DNA from: Nocardiopsis suaedae
GTDB lineage: Bacteria > Actinomycetota > Actinomycetes > Streptosporangiales > Streptosporangiaceae
Direction of reading: 5' to 3'
Assembly (NCBI RefSeq): GCF_027706745.1
Contig: NZ_JAQFWP010000009.1
Span: forward strand, 1-64,000
DNA: 64,000 nucleotides
Of the stretch, positions 6,974-15,733 are shown piece after piece. The notes under the pieces are model-generated. The model was not told the origin of the DNA. It saw only the letters and a list, made by a program, of their open reading frames with translations, and did no database searches. The position numbers and the translations under genes were made by a program. How positions within the stretch are numbered: the stretch's first letter is position 1; the number at the start of each line of letters is the position of its first letter.

Positions 6974-9472
6974 ATGAAGGCCGTCGTCATGGCGGGCGGT
7001 GAGGGGACCCGCCTGCGCCCCATGACCGCGAACCAGCCCAAGCCGCTGCTGCCCGTGGTCAACAAGCCGATCATGGAGCACGTGCTGCGGCTGCTCAGGC
7101 GGCACGGCTTCGACGAGACCGTCGTGACCGTGCAGTTCCTGGCCACCCTCATCCGCAACTACTTCGGCGACGGCGAAGAGCTGGGGATGAAACTGCACTA
7201 CGTGGCCGAGGAGGTGCCGCTGGGCACCGCCGGCAGCGTCAAGAACGCCGAGGAGCACCTGCGCGGCGAACCGTTCATCGTCATCTCCGGTGACGCGCTC
7301 ACCGACATCGACCTGAGCGACATGCTGCGCTTCCACCGCGAGAACGGGGCCATGGTCACCATCGGCCTCAAACGCGTGGCCAACCCCCTGGAGTTCGGCA
7401 TCATCATCGTCGACGACGAGGGGCGCGTGCAGCGGTTCCTGGAGAAGCCCACCTGGGGGCAGGTCTTCTCGGACACCGTCAACACCGGCATCTACATCAT
7501 GGAGCCCGAGGTCCTGGAGCGGGTCGCCGACGGCGAGGTGGTGGACTGGTCCGGCGACGTCTTCCCCGAACTCCTCAAGGAGGGCGAGCCGCTCTACGGC
7601 TACATCGCCGACGGCTACTGGGAGGACGTGGGCACCCACGAGTCCTACCTCAGCGCCCAGGCCGACGTCCTCAAGGGCCTCGTGGACGTGGAGATCGACG
7701 GGTTCGAGGTCTCGCCCGGGGTGTGGGTCGGCGAAGGCTCCGAGGTGGACCCCGAGGCCGTCCTCAAAGGGCCCCTGTACATCGGCGACTACGCCAAGGT
7801 GGAGGCCGGGGCGGAGCTGCGCGAGTACACCGTGCTGGGCAGCAACGCCGTGGTGCGCTCGGAGGCCTTCCTGCACCGCACCGTCGTCCACGACAACGTG
7901 TACGTGGGCGCCTCGACCAACCTGCGCGGGTGCGTCGTCGGCAAGAACACCGACGTGATGTCCGGGGCCCGCATCGAAGAGGGCGCCATCATCGGCGAGG
8001 AATGCGTCATCGAATCCGAGGCGTACCTCTCCAACGACATCAAGGTGTACCCGTTCAAGACCATCGAGGCCGGGGCGGTCGTCAACACCAACGTCATCTG
8101 GGAGTCGCGCGGCCAGCGCTCGCTGTTCGGGCCGCGGGGCGTGTCCGGCCTGATCAACGTCGAGATCACCCCCGAACTCGCCGTCCGCCTGGCCAGCGCG
8201 TACGCCACCACCCTCAAGAAGGGGTCGGTCGTCACCACCTCCCGGGACGCCTCCCGGGGCGCGCGCACCCTCAAGCGCGCGGTCGTCAGCGCCCTGACGG
8301 CGGGCGCGATCGACGTGCGGGACCTGGAGGCCGTCCCGATGCCGGTGGCCCGCTACAACACCTCCCACAGCGGCGTCAGCGGCGGCATCGCCATCCGCAC
8401 CACGCCCGGCGACCCCCAGTCGGTGGACCTGGTCTTCCTGGACTCCAGCGGGGCCGACCTGTCCCCGGCGGCCCAGCGGAAACTGGAGCGGGTCTACTCG
8501 CGCGCCGAGTTCCGCCGCGCATTCCCCGGCGAGATCGCCGAGCTCTCCTTCCCCTCGCGCAGTGTCGAGGGGTACACCCAGGAGCTGCTGCGGCGCATCG
8601 ACACCTCCGGCATCGACGAGGCGGAGATGAAGGTCGTCGTCGACTGCGCCGGGGGCACGGGGGCACTGGTGCTGCCGTCGCTGCTCGGCAAGGTCGGCGC
8701 CGAGGTGATGACGCTGAACAACCGGCTGGACGAGGCCTCGCCCACCGACACCCTGGCCAAGCAGATGCGCGACCTGCAGCACCTGGGGGAGCTGGTCAGG
8801 TCCTCCAAGGCCGACTTCGGGGTGCGCTTCGACCCGGTGGCCGAGCGGCTGTCCATCGTCGACGAGAACGGCGAGCTCGTCGACAACGAGCGCGCGCTTC
8901 TGGTCGTGCTGGACCTGGTGGCCGCCGAGCGCGGCGGGGGACGGGTGGCGCTGCCGGTGACCACCACCCGCGTCGCCGAGAGGGTGGCCCGCTTCCACGG
9001 CGTCGAGGTGCAGTGGACCCCCACCGCCACCGACGAGCTCACCAAGGCGGCCAAGGCCGACGACATCGTCTTCGCCGGGGACGGGCGCGGCGGGTACATC
9101 CTGCCGGAGTTCTCGCGCACCTCTGACGGGATCGCGGCGTTCGTGCGGCTCCTGGGCCTCGTCGCGCGCACGCGGCTGTCGCTCGGCCAGATCGACCGGC
9201 GCATCCCGCAGGCGCACCAGCTGCGCCGCTCGGTGCCCACTCCCTGGGCGGTCAAGGGCAGCGTGATGCGGGCGGTGGTGGAGGCCGCGGGCGACCGCGA
9301 GGTCGACACCACCGACGGCGTCCGGGTGGTCGAGCCGAACGGCGACTGGGCCCTGGTGCTGCCCGACACCGCTGAGGCGGTCACCCGGATCTGGGCCGAA
9401 GGGACCGATTCGGACGCGGCCCAGCGGCTCCTGGACGCGTGGGGCGCGGTCGTGGAGCGCGCCGAAGGGTAG
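6974..9472 (+). CDS. Mannose-1-phosphate guanylyltransferase / phosphomannomutase-like fusion
   Basis: 832 residues in three parts. Residues 1-240 form a nucleotidyltransferase with the signature MAGGEGTRLRPMTANQPKPL, probably making GDP-mannose or a similar NDP-sugar. Residues about 255-365 form a left-handed beta-helix of hexapeptide repeats. Residues about 380-832 form an alpha-D-phosphohexomutase-like domain. In the mutase part the phosphoserine loop reads YNTSHSGVSGG, and the metal loop reads GDGRGG instead of the usual DGDGDR, so mutase activity may be altered or lost. The start is an ATG where the transferase motif begins. The nearest ribosome-binding motif (GGAGG, at 6961) is rather distant from it. 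A hairpin terminator follows. The role is likely supply of activated mannose for glycans or lipids. Confidence 0.85.
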   Translation: MKAVVMAGGEGTRLRPMTANQPKPLLPVVNKPIMEHVLRLLRRHGFDETVVTVQFLATLIRNYFGDGEELGMKLHYVAEEVPLGTAGSVKNAEEHLRGEPFIVISGDALTDIDLSDMLRFHRENGAMVTIGLKRVANPLEFGIIIVDDEGRVQRFLEKPTWGQVFSDTVNTGIYIMEPEVLERVADGEVVDWSGDVFPELLKEGEPLYGYIADGYWEDVGTHESYLSAQADVLKGLVDVEIDGFEVSPGVWVGEGSEVDPEAVLKGPLYIGDYAKVEAGAELREYTVLGSNAVVRSEAFLHRTVVHDNVYVGASTNLRGCVVGKNTDVMSGARIEEGAIIGEECVIESEAYLSNDIKVYPFKTIEAGAVVNTNVIWESRGQRSLFGPRGVSGLINVEITPELAVRLASAYATTLKKGSVVTTSRDASRGARTLKRAVVSALTAGAIDVRDLEAVPMPVARYNTSHSGVSGGIAIRTTPGDPQSVDLVFLDSSGADLSPAAQRKLERVYSRAEFRRAFPGEIAELSFPSRSVEGYTQELLRRIDTSGIDEAEMKVVVDCAGGTGALVLPSLLGKVGAEVMTLNNRLDEASPTDTLAKQMRDLQHLGELVRSSKADFGVRFDPVAERLSIVDENGELVDNERALLVVLDLVAAERGGGRVALPVTTTRVAERVARFHGVEVQWTPTATDELTKAAKADDIVFAGDGRGGYILPEFSRTSDGIAAFVRLLGLVARTRLSLGQIDRRIPQAHQLRRSVPTPWAVKGSVMRAVVEAAGDREVDTTDGVRVVEPNGDWALVLPDTAEAVTRIWAEGTDSDAAQRLLDAWGAVVERAEG

Positions 9473-9496
9473 AGCGGAATCGGCCCCGGTGGCGGC

Positions 9497-9526
9497 GGTG
9501 CGGACGGCTTGCGGGCCGTCCGCACC
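9497..9526 (+). terminator. Hairpin terminator after the sugar-nucleotide gene
   Basis: A perfect 12-bp stem (GGTGCGGACGGC at 9497-9508 and its complement at 9515-9526) with a 6-base loop begins 25 bases after the stop codon. The remaining stretch to 9829 shows no gene. An AT-richer patch near 9593-9604 (GATATGGTTTAGAG) may hold the promoter of the next gene. Confidence 0.65.
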
Positions 9527-9829
9527 CCGCGGCCGGAGTCGGCCGAAATCCGTTGCGGCTCAGGGCCCGCGGGCGCTCCGGCGGGGGCTGGATATGGTTT
9601 AGAGTCGAGTGTTCCCGCAACACTGGCGACGCGGGCGGGGCCCACCGGACGGACGCCTCGGGGAAGGAGGAGGACGCCGAGGGCGATCCGGGAACACCGG
9701 CGAGCACCTTCTACGTTGCCAGGGAGGGAGAGCCTGGGAGGTGAGCGGCTCCGGCCGCCAGGCAGACCCGACCAGCAGCCGATACGAATCTGAGCACCGC
9801 CCCCGTGCGGTAGGAGGCCGAGCCGACCT

Positions 9830-10372
9830 ATGTCGAGCGTTAACTGCACGCAGTGCGGTCACGCCGTTGCGGATGATGCCCGTTTCTGCTCCAACTGTGG
9901 GACCCCCCTGCACCGGGGCGGACAAGAGCCCGCCCGGGCCGGTGAGCGCCGCGACTCCGTCGGCGAGACCACGTCGACCATCTCCATCGCCGGCATCCAG
10001 GCCCTGGAGGCCGAGACGGACGCCGCCGAGGAGGCGCCCGCGGAAACGGGCAACGTGGACGCGCTCCCGCCCGGCACCGCGCTGCTCGTGGTCAAGCGGG
10101 GTCCGAACGCCGGCAGCCGCTTCCTGCTCGACTCCGACGTCACCACCGCCGGGCGCCACCCCAACAGCGACATCTTCCTCGACGACGTCACCGTGTCCCG
10201 CCGCCACGTGGAGTTCTTCCGCCGCGGCGACGGCTTCGGGGTGCGCGACGTGGGCAGCCTGAACGGCACCTACGTCAACCGCGAGCGCATAGACGAGGCG
10301 GAGCTGGGCGGCGGCGACGAGGTGCAGATCGGCAAGTTCCGGCTGGTGCTGCTCACCAAGCCGCGGCGCTGA
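9830..10372 (+). CDS. garA: GarA/OdhI-type FHA regulator with N-terminal zinc ribbon
   Basis: 180 residues. An N-terminal zinc ribbon has four cysteines (C6, C9, C20, C23, as CxxC...CxxC). A linker then carries the ETTS phosphorylation motif at residues 46-49. The C-terminal FHA domain (about 85-175) contains the canonical GRHPNSDI, SRRHVEF and GSLNGTYVN motifs. GarA/OdhI binds 2-oxoglutarate dehydrogenase and glutamate dehydrogenase and is switched off when Ser/Thr kinases phosphorylate ETTS, which then docks on its own FHA domain. All the needed elements are visible. The zinc ribbon is an addition relative to the mycobacterial protein. It is followed by a DUF151 nuclease, as in many actinobacteria. 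Confidence 0.88.
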   Translation: MSSVNCTQCGHAVADDARFCSNCGTPLHRGGQEPARAGERRDSVGETTSTISIAGIQALEAETDAAEEAPAETGNVDALPPGTALLVVKRGPNAGSRFLLDSDVTTAGRHPNSDIFLDDVTVSRRHVEFFRRGDGFGVRDVGSLNGTYVNRERIDEAELGGGDEVQIGKFRLVLLTKPRR

Positions 10373-10606
10373 CCAGGGGGCCGTCGGGGGGCGCCGCCGG
10401 GGTGCCCAAGGGGCCGGGCGCCGCAGGTTTGCGCCCGCCCCCGACCGGACAGCCTTGTAAACGAAGACCGTCGGCAGCGGCGCGGAGCGGCCCCCGGCCC
10501 CAGGGCGCCCGACCGGGGGCGGCGGCCTCGCCCGTAGGGACGGAAACGACAGCACAGCCGGGCCGGTGCCCATATCCGGTACACCAGTCGTGGGGACGGA
10601 GCCGCA

Positions 10607-11077
10607 GTGAAGCACATGGAGGTCGTCGGCGTCCGGGTCGAGATGCCCTCGAACCAGCCGATCGTCTTGCTGAAGGAGACCGGCGGCGAACGCTACCTGC
10701 CCATCTGGATCGGGGCGGTGGAGGCGACGGCGATCGCGCTGGCCCAGCAAGGGGTCACCCCCGCGCGCCCGCTGACCCACGACCTCTTCCGCGACGTCCT
10801 CGAGGCCCTGGACGCGACGCTGGACACCGTCAACATCACCGCCCTGGACGACGGCATCTTCTATGCCGAGCTGGTCTTCTCCAACGGCGTCGAGGTGAGC
10901 GCGCGCCCCTCGGACTCCATCGCCCTGGCGCTGCGCACCGGAGCGACGATCTACGCCAAGGAAGAGGTCATCGACGAGGCGGGCGTCCCCATCCCGGACG
11001 AGCAGGAGGACGAGGTGGAGAAGTTCCGGGAGTTCCTGGACACCATCTCCCCTGAGGACTTCGGCCGCACCACCTGA
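10607..11077 (+). CDS. Bifunctional nuclease family protein (DUF151)
   Basis: 156 residues, matching the DUF151/BFN family throughout: VVGVRVEMPSNQPIVLLKE, RYLPIWIGAVEATAIALA, RPLTHDLFRDVLEALD, FYAELVF and SARPSDSIALALRT. The acidic tail of about 25 residues is usual in actinobacteria. Family members have been reported to have DNase and RNase activity, but the actinobacterial role is unclear. The start is GTG at 10607. In many actinobacteria a MerR regulator (FtsR) lies between garA and this gene. Here only 234 non-coding bases separate them, so that regulator is missing from this position. Confidence 0.88.
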   Translation: MKHMEVVGVRVEMPSNQPIVLLKETGGERYLPIWIGAVEATAIALAQQGVTPARPLTHDLFRDVLEALDATLDTVNITALDDGIFYAELVFSNGVEVSARPSDSIALALRTGATIYAKEEVIDEAGVPIPDEQEDEVEKFREFLDTISPEDFGRTT

Positions 11078-11324
11078 CAGGTCGGTCGGCGGGCCTGCGA
11101 CTCGCGGACGCCGATTCTCCGCCGCCGTGTCGCCGCTCGATGGAGGGCACATCTGGGGCAGAGCCCCCAAGCCCTTGTGTCCCCGCCGTCTTCAGGGCTC
11201 GCTTTGGGAAACACGGCATAAAAACCGCGGCCTGATGGGGCAAACCGCCTCCGTCCGCCATTGAAAGCGCGTCTAATCGGAGAGACCACCACGGTGTTCC
11301 AACGGTATCTCCGAGGAGGCCGCC

Positions 11325-12005
11325 ATGGCTCCCGACGCCCCCACCCCTCCTCCTGCGGCACCGGCCGCCCAGCAGCAGACCGGCGGAAGGACACGCTGGC
11401 TGTTGCCGACCGGCATAGGCGTGGCAGGCCTCCTGGTCGGTTTCGCCGCCGGCTGGCTCGGCCACCAGGCCTACCTCGTCCACACCATCGAGCAGGCGTT
11501 CGGCGGTCTCGGAGAGGACATCTCCGAGGGCATGCCTGCCGAAGAAGGCGAACCCGCCGAAGAGGGCGATCCCGTCGAGCAGCGGGCCGATGAAGGCCCC
11601 TCCGCGCCGACCGAGGAGTCGGACACCGACGGCGTGCACGAGTACAGCGACGCCGCCCTGGGCGAAGGCGAGAGCGGTTTCACCGACACCTCGACCGACA
11701 CGTCCTACGAGGCCAGGGAAGGCGCCGTGTACGTCCCTGTGGTGGTCACGGCGGAGAACGTCACCGATGCCGAGACGATCCCCGGCTACGAGGAGGTCTT
11801 CGCCTATGACGCCGATGGCGTGCAGTACACCTCCTCCATGTCGACCGGCGAGGGTGCGGGCTATGGCCTGAGTCCCGGATTGTCGGCTTCGCTCACCTAC
11901 CACTTCGAGGTTCCCGAAGGCACGGAGCTGGAGTGGATCACGATCCAGGACGAGGACGCCGCGTTCGAGGGCCGGACAGAGGTTGCGGCGCTCAAGCTGT
12001 CTTGA
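11325..12005 (+). CDS. Membrane-anchored acidic protein, DUF4352-like
   Basis: 226 residues. A Pro/Ala/Gln-rich cytosolic start is followed by one transmembrane helix (about 26-48, WLLPTGIGVAGLLVGFAAGWLG). A very acidic Glu/Asp-rich linker (65-115) then leads to a C-terminal beta-rich domain (about 125-226, GAVYVPVVVTAENVTDAETI...LSASLTYHFEVPEGTELEWITI). That domain resembles the extracellular immunoglobulin-like DUF4352/telokin-like fold common in actinomycete surface proteins. The function is unknown. GAGGAGG just upstream supports the ATG. It appears monocistronic. The domain assignment is tentative; the gene itself is secure. Confidence 0.65.
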   Translation: MAPDAPTPPPAAPAAQQQTGGRTRWLLPTGIGVAGLLVGFAAGWLGHQAYLVHTIEQAFGGLGEDISEGMPAEEGEPAEEGDPVEQRADEGPSAPTEESDTDGVHEYSDAALGEGESGFTDTSTDTSYEAREGAVYVPVVVTAENVTDAETIPGYEEVFAYDADGVQYTSSMSTGEGAGYGLSPGLSASLTYHFEVPEGTELEWITIQDEDAAFEGRTEVAALKLS

Positions 12006-12251
12006 GATTCGCAAACCGTCCTGAGACGTCGGCCTCGGCCCTGGTCGGGCCGCACCACGATGGGGTGATCAAGAAAGGGAGCGAGCCGGTCGGTCGTCAG
12101 TTGGGTTCCGGGGGGGGGATCCCGCACCGGCTTCCGAGGGTGGACCGAGATCCGCCCGAAGGGCGAGGTCGGCCGCCCCTCAATGCGGCCCAGGAGGCCA
12201 GGTCGCGGGGTCCGCGGTCGTCGTCGCCCGGGGGACGCTGTTCGTTGAGCA

Positions 12252-12283
12252 GCGCCGCCCCCGGCGCGGAGCCGGGGCGGCGC
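12252..12283 (-). terminator. Terminator of the BNR_4 gene
   Basis: A GC-rich hairpin (stem GCGCCGCCCC(C)GGC with GCCGGGGCGGCGC, loop GCGGA) lies 33 bases beyond the stop codon of the minus-strand gene. It would end transcription of the secreted beta-propeller gene and could also stop the convergent upstream gene. The rest of 12006-12315 shows nothing recognisable. Confidence 0.6.
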
Positions 12284-12315
12284 TGGAGAGGCGACCGGGC
12301 CTGCCGGGTCCGGGA

Positions 12316-13752
12316 TCAGTCGGTGCGGAAGTCGGCGACATGGATCGGGGACGGGGTGGTGCCCGTGCTCGGCTCCTGGTAGAGGACCGAGAACCGGCCG
12401 GTCTCGCGGACCTCGTCGTCGTCGACCAGGATCTCGCCGAAGGCGCCGAGGCCGTCGTGCACCTTCGTCCAGTCCGTCCAGCCGCTCTCCGCGCTCGCCG
12501 CCATGATCCTGCCGCCGGGCATGACCACGTAGGCGTCGTCGTCGCCGTCCAGGACCAGCTTGGAGCGCCCGAAGGCGTTCAGCGGCTCGGGGATCTCCCT
12601 CTTGTGCCATTCCCCGGCGTCGTCGCGGTAGAGGTGGAAGGCGTACCCGTTCTCCCGCCGGTCCTCGGTGAAGTCCGAGACGCACTGGGTGAACCGCCCC
12701 GGTACGTAGCTGATCACCACGTGCGGGTTCCCTTCCGCGTCCACGTTCTGCGCCTCTTGGTTGAGCAGGGCGTGGTCGGCCGAGAGCGGGTCCACCACGT
12801 GGCCCGGCGTGTTCACCGACAGCATCCGGCCCCCGCCGGTGACCGCGGCGGTGGCGCCGTCGTCGGTGTGCCAGGTGCGGCCCTCGTCGTCGCTGTAGAC
12901 GTACCCGGTGTCGTGGTTGGTGACGTTGCCGGGGCCGCAGGCGATGTCCCCCGACCGCTCGCGCCAGGTGAACGAGGCGTGCAGGCGCCCGTCGGCGTCG
13001 TAGTCGATGCCGTGGAGGTACAGGTTGCGCCGCTCGCTCGTGCCGCCGTGGTCCCGGTAGGTGCCGGTGGCCGACGTCCAGGGCCCGAGCCTGGTCCATT
13101 CGCCGTCGCGGTACTCGGCCAGCTCCATGGTGCCGTTGCCGGAGACCCCGTTCCGGAAGCTGAGCTGCAGCGCCCCCGAGGGGCTCTGCACGAACCGCGG
13201 GTAGGTGAAGGTGCCGACGTCGACGCCCTCCAGGTCGCGCTGGACGCCGCCGAAGGCGTCCGCCGTCCACTCCGAGGCGGGGGCGTCGGCGAGCCCGGCC
13301 TCCGAGCGGAAGTAGTACACGGTGCTGGAGTGGGTGTCCAGGGCGGCGTGGATGCGGCCGTCCTCGGGGGAGACGCCGAGGGAGATGGTGTTGTGCGAGT
13401 CGTCGATCGACAGGGAGTGGGGCAGGACGACGCTCTCCCAGTGGCCCGTCCCGCCGCCGGAGGCGACGGTGCGCCGGGCGATGACCGGTGACCGGTCGGC
13501 GGTGTACCAGGTGGCGTACTGGTACCGGCCATGGGTGAGGATCGCGTCCTGCTGGTACGAGGAGTTGTTGACCAGGCCGTCGTAGGAGACGAAGTAGAGG
13601 GCCTGCTCGTCCAGGACGGTAGCGCCGGCGGGGGTCAGGCCGGGTGCGTCCTGGGCGGCGTGCGCGGGGGCCTGCAGCAGGACGGCGGCGACGGGGGCCG
13701 CGGCGGCCGCGGCCAGGGCGCGGCGGCGGGCGGACGTGCGGACAGGGGCCAC
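12316..13752 (-). CDS. Secreted BNR_4 seven-bladed beta-propeller, probable rhamnoside-active lyase or hydrolase
   Basis: 478 residues from a GTG at 13752 that has GAGGAG just upstream. A further GTG at 13815 would only add a Pro-rich stretch before the signal peptide. Residues 1-35 form an export signal with an RRR motif and an AHA cleavage site, possibly Tat type. The mature part matches the BNR-repeat 'BNR_4' family, including DDSHNTISLGVSPEDGRIHAAL, then DTH. Proteins of this fold include ulvan lyases (PL24/25) and rhamnose-releasing GH145/PL42 enzymes. The His pair about 21 residues apart recalls the PL25 catalytic histidines. The gene is divergent from the rhamnose operon and shares its operator, so I infer that it frees rhamnose from an extracellular polymer. 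Confidence 0.72.
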   Translation of the reverse strand: MAPVRTSARRRALAAAAAAPVAAVLLQAPAHAAQDAPGLTPAGATVLDEQALYFVSYDGLVNNSSYQQDAILTHGRYQYATWYTADRSPVIARRTVASGGGTGHWESVVLPHSLSIDDSHNTISLGVSPEDGRIHAALDTHSSTVYYFRSEAGLADAPASEWTADAFGGVQRDLEGVDVGTFTYPRFVQSPSGALQLSFRNGVSGNGTMELAEYRDGEWTRLGPWTSATGTYRDHGGTSERRNLYLHGIDYDADGRLHASFTWRERSGDIACGPGNVTNHDTGYVYSDDEGRTWHTDDGATAAVTGGGRMLSVNTPGHVVDPLSADHALLNQEAQNVDAEGNPHVVISYVPGRFTQCVSDFTEDRRENGYAFHLYRDDAGEWHKREIPEPLNAFGRSKLVLDGDDDAYVVMPGGRIMAASAESGWTDWTKVHDGLGAFGEILVDDDEVRETGRFSVLYQEPSTGTTPSPIHVADFRTD

Positions 13753-13802
13753 GTCGGACTCCTCAGGGGGCGGGGGTGGCGGGGGAACGGTGGCGTGAAT
13801 CT

Positions 13803-13814
13803 TGAATCGATTCA
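13803..13814 (-). promoter_or_regulatory. LacI-type operator upstream of the BNR_4 gene
   Basis: TGAATCGATTCA is a perfect 12-bp palindrome with central CG, the form used by LacI-family repressors. It lies 50 bases upstream of the chosen GTG start of the propeller gene. A near-identical site (TGAATCGTTTCA) precedes the divergent transporter gene. The cognate LacI repressor is not in the window. Confidence 0.65.
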
Positions 13815-14071
13815 CAATGTGGCGGGAACCATATGGCGTGCGTCATACCGGTGTCAAGGTGACGTTCGACGTGCGGTTCCGCTGCGCGTGCGGCCGCCGG
13901 GGCGGCGGTCCCGCCCCGTTCGCGGGACGCGGTGCCGCCAGGGTGGGGAGGGTGGTGGGCTCCGGGTGTCCGTGTTCGCGACCTTCATGGCTGGTCGTGT
14001 TTTCGCAGGTGCAGAGCGTCGTCGTGCGGTGGGGGCGGACGCGCCGCGGTCGTGTGAATTCGCGTGAAGGG

Positions 14072-14127
14072 GTTGACGTCGGGTGTCATGCGTGCAAATG
14101 TAGCGCCCGTCACTTTGAATCGTTTCA
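14072..14127 (+). promoter_or_regulatory. Promoter and LacI-type operator of the rhamnose operon
   Basis: TTGACG at 14072-14077 and AAATGT at 14095-14100 form a plausible promoter with a 17-base spacer. The operator TGAATCGTTTCA at 14116-14127 would lie just downstream of the transcription start and differs from the divergent operator at one base. A leader of about 130 bases then precedes the transporter ATG. The rest of the 13753-14258 gap shows no gene. Confidence 0.6.
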
Positions 14128-14258
14128 TAAGCGTTCACCGTGATCGCCCGTCCCGTTCGCACGGCACCCCTGCGTCCACCGGCGGCGGCCCCCTTCCGGC
14201 GGGGAGCGAGGCGACGGCCGCTCACTCCCCGCCGACGACGATTTGGAGAACAGCGCAG

Positions 14259-15569
14259 ATGAAGGCTGCGACGACGTCAGCGTCGAAATGGAAGGCCACC
14301 ACCGCCGTGGCCATGTCCAACTACATCGAGGCCGGGTCGATCATCGCGATCGCCACCAGCCTCAGCCTGTGGCAGACCGAGTTCGGCCTGGACAGCCTGG
14401 CGGTGGGCCTGCTGAGCGCCCTGAGCGCCAACGCCTTCGGCGCGGCCATCGGCGCCGCGATCGGCGGACCGCTGTGCGACCGCTTCGGCCGCAAGTTCAT
14501 CTACACCTACGACCTGCTGCTCTACATGCTGGGCACGCTCTTCGCGGTGTTCGCGATGAACTTCGGCATGCTGCTCACCGGGTTCGTGCTCACCGGCATC
14601 GCGGTGGGCGCCGGGGTGACGGCCGCCTGGACCTACATCGCCGAGGAGGCCCCGGACGAGCGCCGCGCCGGGCACGTCGGCGTGGCCCAGCTCGCCTGGT
14701 CCATCGGCCCGGCCGTCGGGTTCCTGCTCGCCGTCATCGTCGAACCCCTCGGCCTGCTCGGCGCCCGGCTGGTCTTCGCCCACCTGTTCGTCGTCGCCGC
14801 GATCACCTGGTGGGTGCGGCGCGGCCTGGACGAGTCGAAGCGCTGGAAGGAGAAGAACGCCAACCCCGACCGCGTCAGCACCTACAAGGGCTTCCTCCAG
14901 CTGCTCACCGACAAGAAGAACCTGACCGCGCTGCTGTTCCTGGTCGGCGTGTACGGCCTGTGGAACACCGTCGCCGGGCAGGCGGGCATCTTCCAGCCGC
15001 GCATCTACGAGGCCACCGGCCTGACCGACGCCTCCTCCCAGTACCTGCTGCAGGTCCTGGTGTGGACCCTGACCTCGGCGGCCACGTTCTGGGGCTTCAT
15101 GCGCCACGGCGACAGCTTCTCCCGCCGCTGGCTCTACTTCATCGGCGCCGCCCTGGGCGTGGCCGCCTGGGCGGTCCTCATCTACGGCCCCGCCGGCTGG
15201 TTCTCGCTGCTGTTCTTCGCCATCGGCTGGGGCGTCTCGGCCGGCATCGGCGCCCAGGCCTTCTACGGACTGTGGGCGGCCGAGCTGTTCGCCACCCGCT
15301 ACCGGGCCTCCGCCCAGGGCGTGATGTTCATGCTCGTCCGCGTCATGGTCGGCGTGCTCAGCCTCTGGTTCCCGCTGATGCTCGAGCAGGTCGGCCTGCA
15401 CGGGGTGGGCGTGCTCATCCTCGGCCTGCTGGTCGCGGCCCTGGCCATCGGCACCATCTGGGCGCCCAGGACCCAGGGCAAGAGCCTCGAGCAGATCGAG
15501 ACCGAGCGCTACGGGCGGGTGCTCGACCCCGCCGCGGACGCACCCGCCAAGGCCGGCGCCGGGCAGTGA
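14259..15569 (+). CDS. MFS sugar transporter, probable L-rhamnose importer
   Basis: 436 residues with about twelve membrane helices. The MFS loop motif (GPLCDRFGRKFIYTYD) follows helix 2, and a large cytosolic loop at mid-protein (RRGLDESKRWKEKNANPD) is typical of sugar-porter-like MFS proteins. The ATG at 14259 is preceded by GGAGA. The frame stays open upstream without a membrane segment, which favours this start. It is the first gene of a run of rhamnose enzymes on the same strand and follows a LacI-type operator. It therefore probably imports L-rhamnose or a rhamnoside in place of the usual ABC transporter. The substrate is inferred from context. Confidence 0.8.
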   Translation: MKAATTSASKWKATTAVAMSNYIEAGSIIAIATSLSLWQTEFGLDSLAVGLLSALSANAFGAAIGAAIGGPLCDRFGRKFIYTYDLLLYMLGTLFAVFAMNFGMLLTGFVLTGIAVGAGVTAAWTYIAEEAPDERRAGHVGVAQLAWSIGPAVGFLLAVIVEPLGLLGARLVFAHLFVVAAITWWVRRGLDESKRWKEKNANPDRVSTYKGFLQLLTDKKNLTALLFLVGVYGLWNTVAGQAGIFQPRIYEATGLTDASSQYLLQVLVWTLTSAATFWGFMRHGDSFSRRWLYFIGAALGVAAWAVLIYGPAGWFSLLFFAIGWGVSAGIGAQAFYGLWAAELFATRYRASAQGVMFMLVRVMVGVLSLWFPLMLEQVGLHGVGVLILGLLVAALAIGTIWAPRTQGKSLEQIETERYGRVLDPAADAPAKAGAGQ

Positions 15570-15733
15570 CCCCCGCAGGGGCCGGGCCCGCACCCGGCCC
15601 CTGCGGTTCCCCGCCCACCGGCCCGCCCCGGCGGCGCGCACCGCGCCGCCGGGGCGGGCGGAACGGCGGAACGGCGGCACGGACCGCCGACGACACGACG
15701 CACGAGACGCACGACACGAGGAGGGAGGCACCG

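Noticed and set aside
11078-11324. Remnant of a mobile element before the 226-residue membrane protein
   Set aside because: The translated antisense text looked vaguely familiar as a recurrent intergenic sequence, but there is no intact domain, repeat copy or terminal structure in this window to support it.
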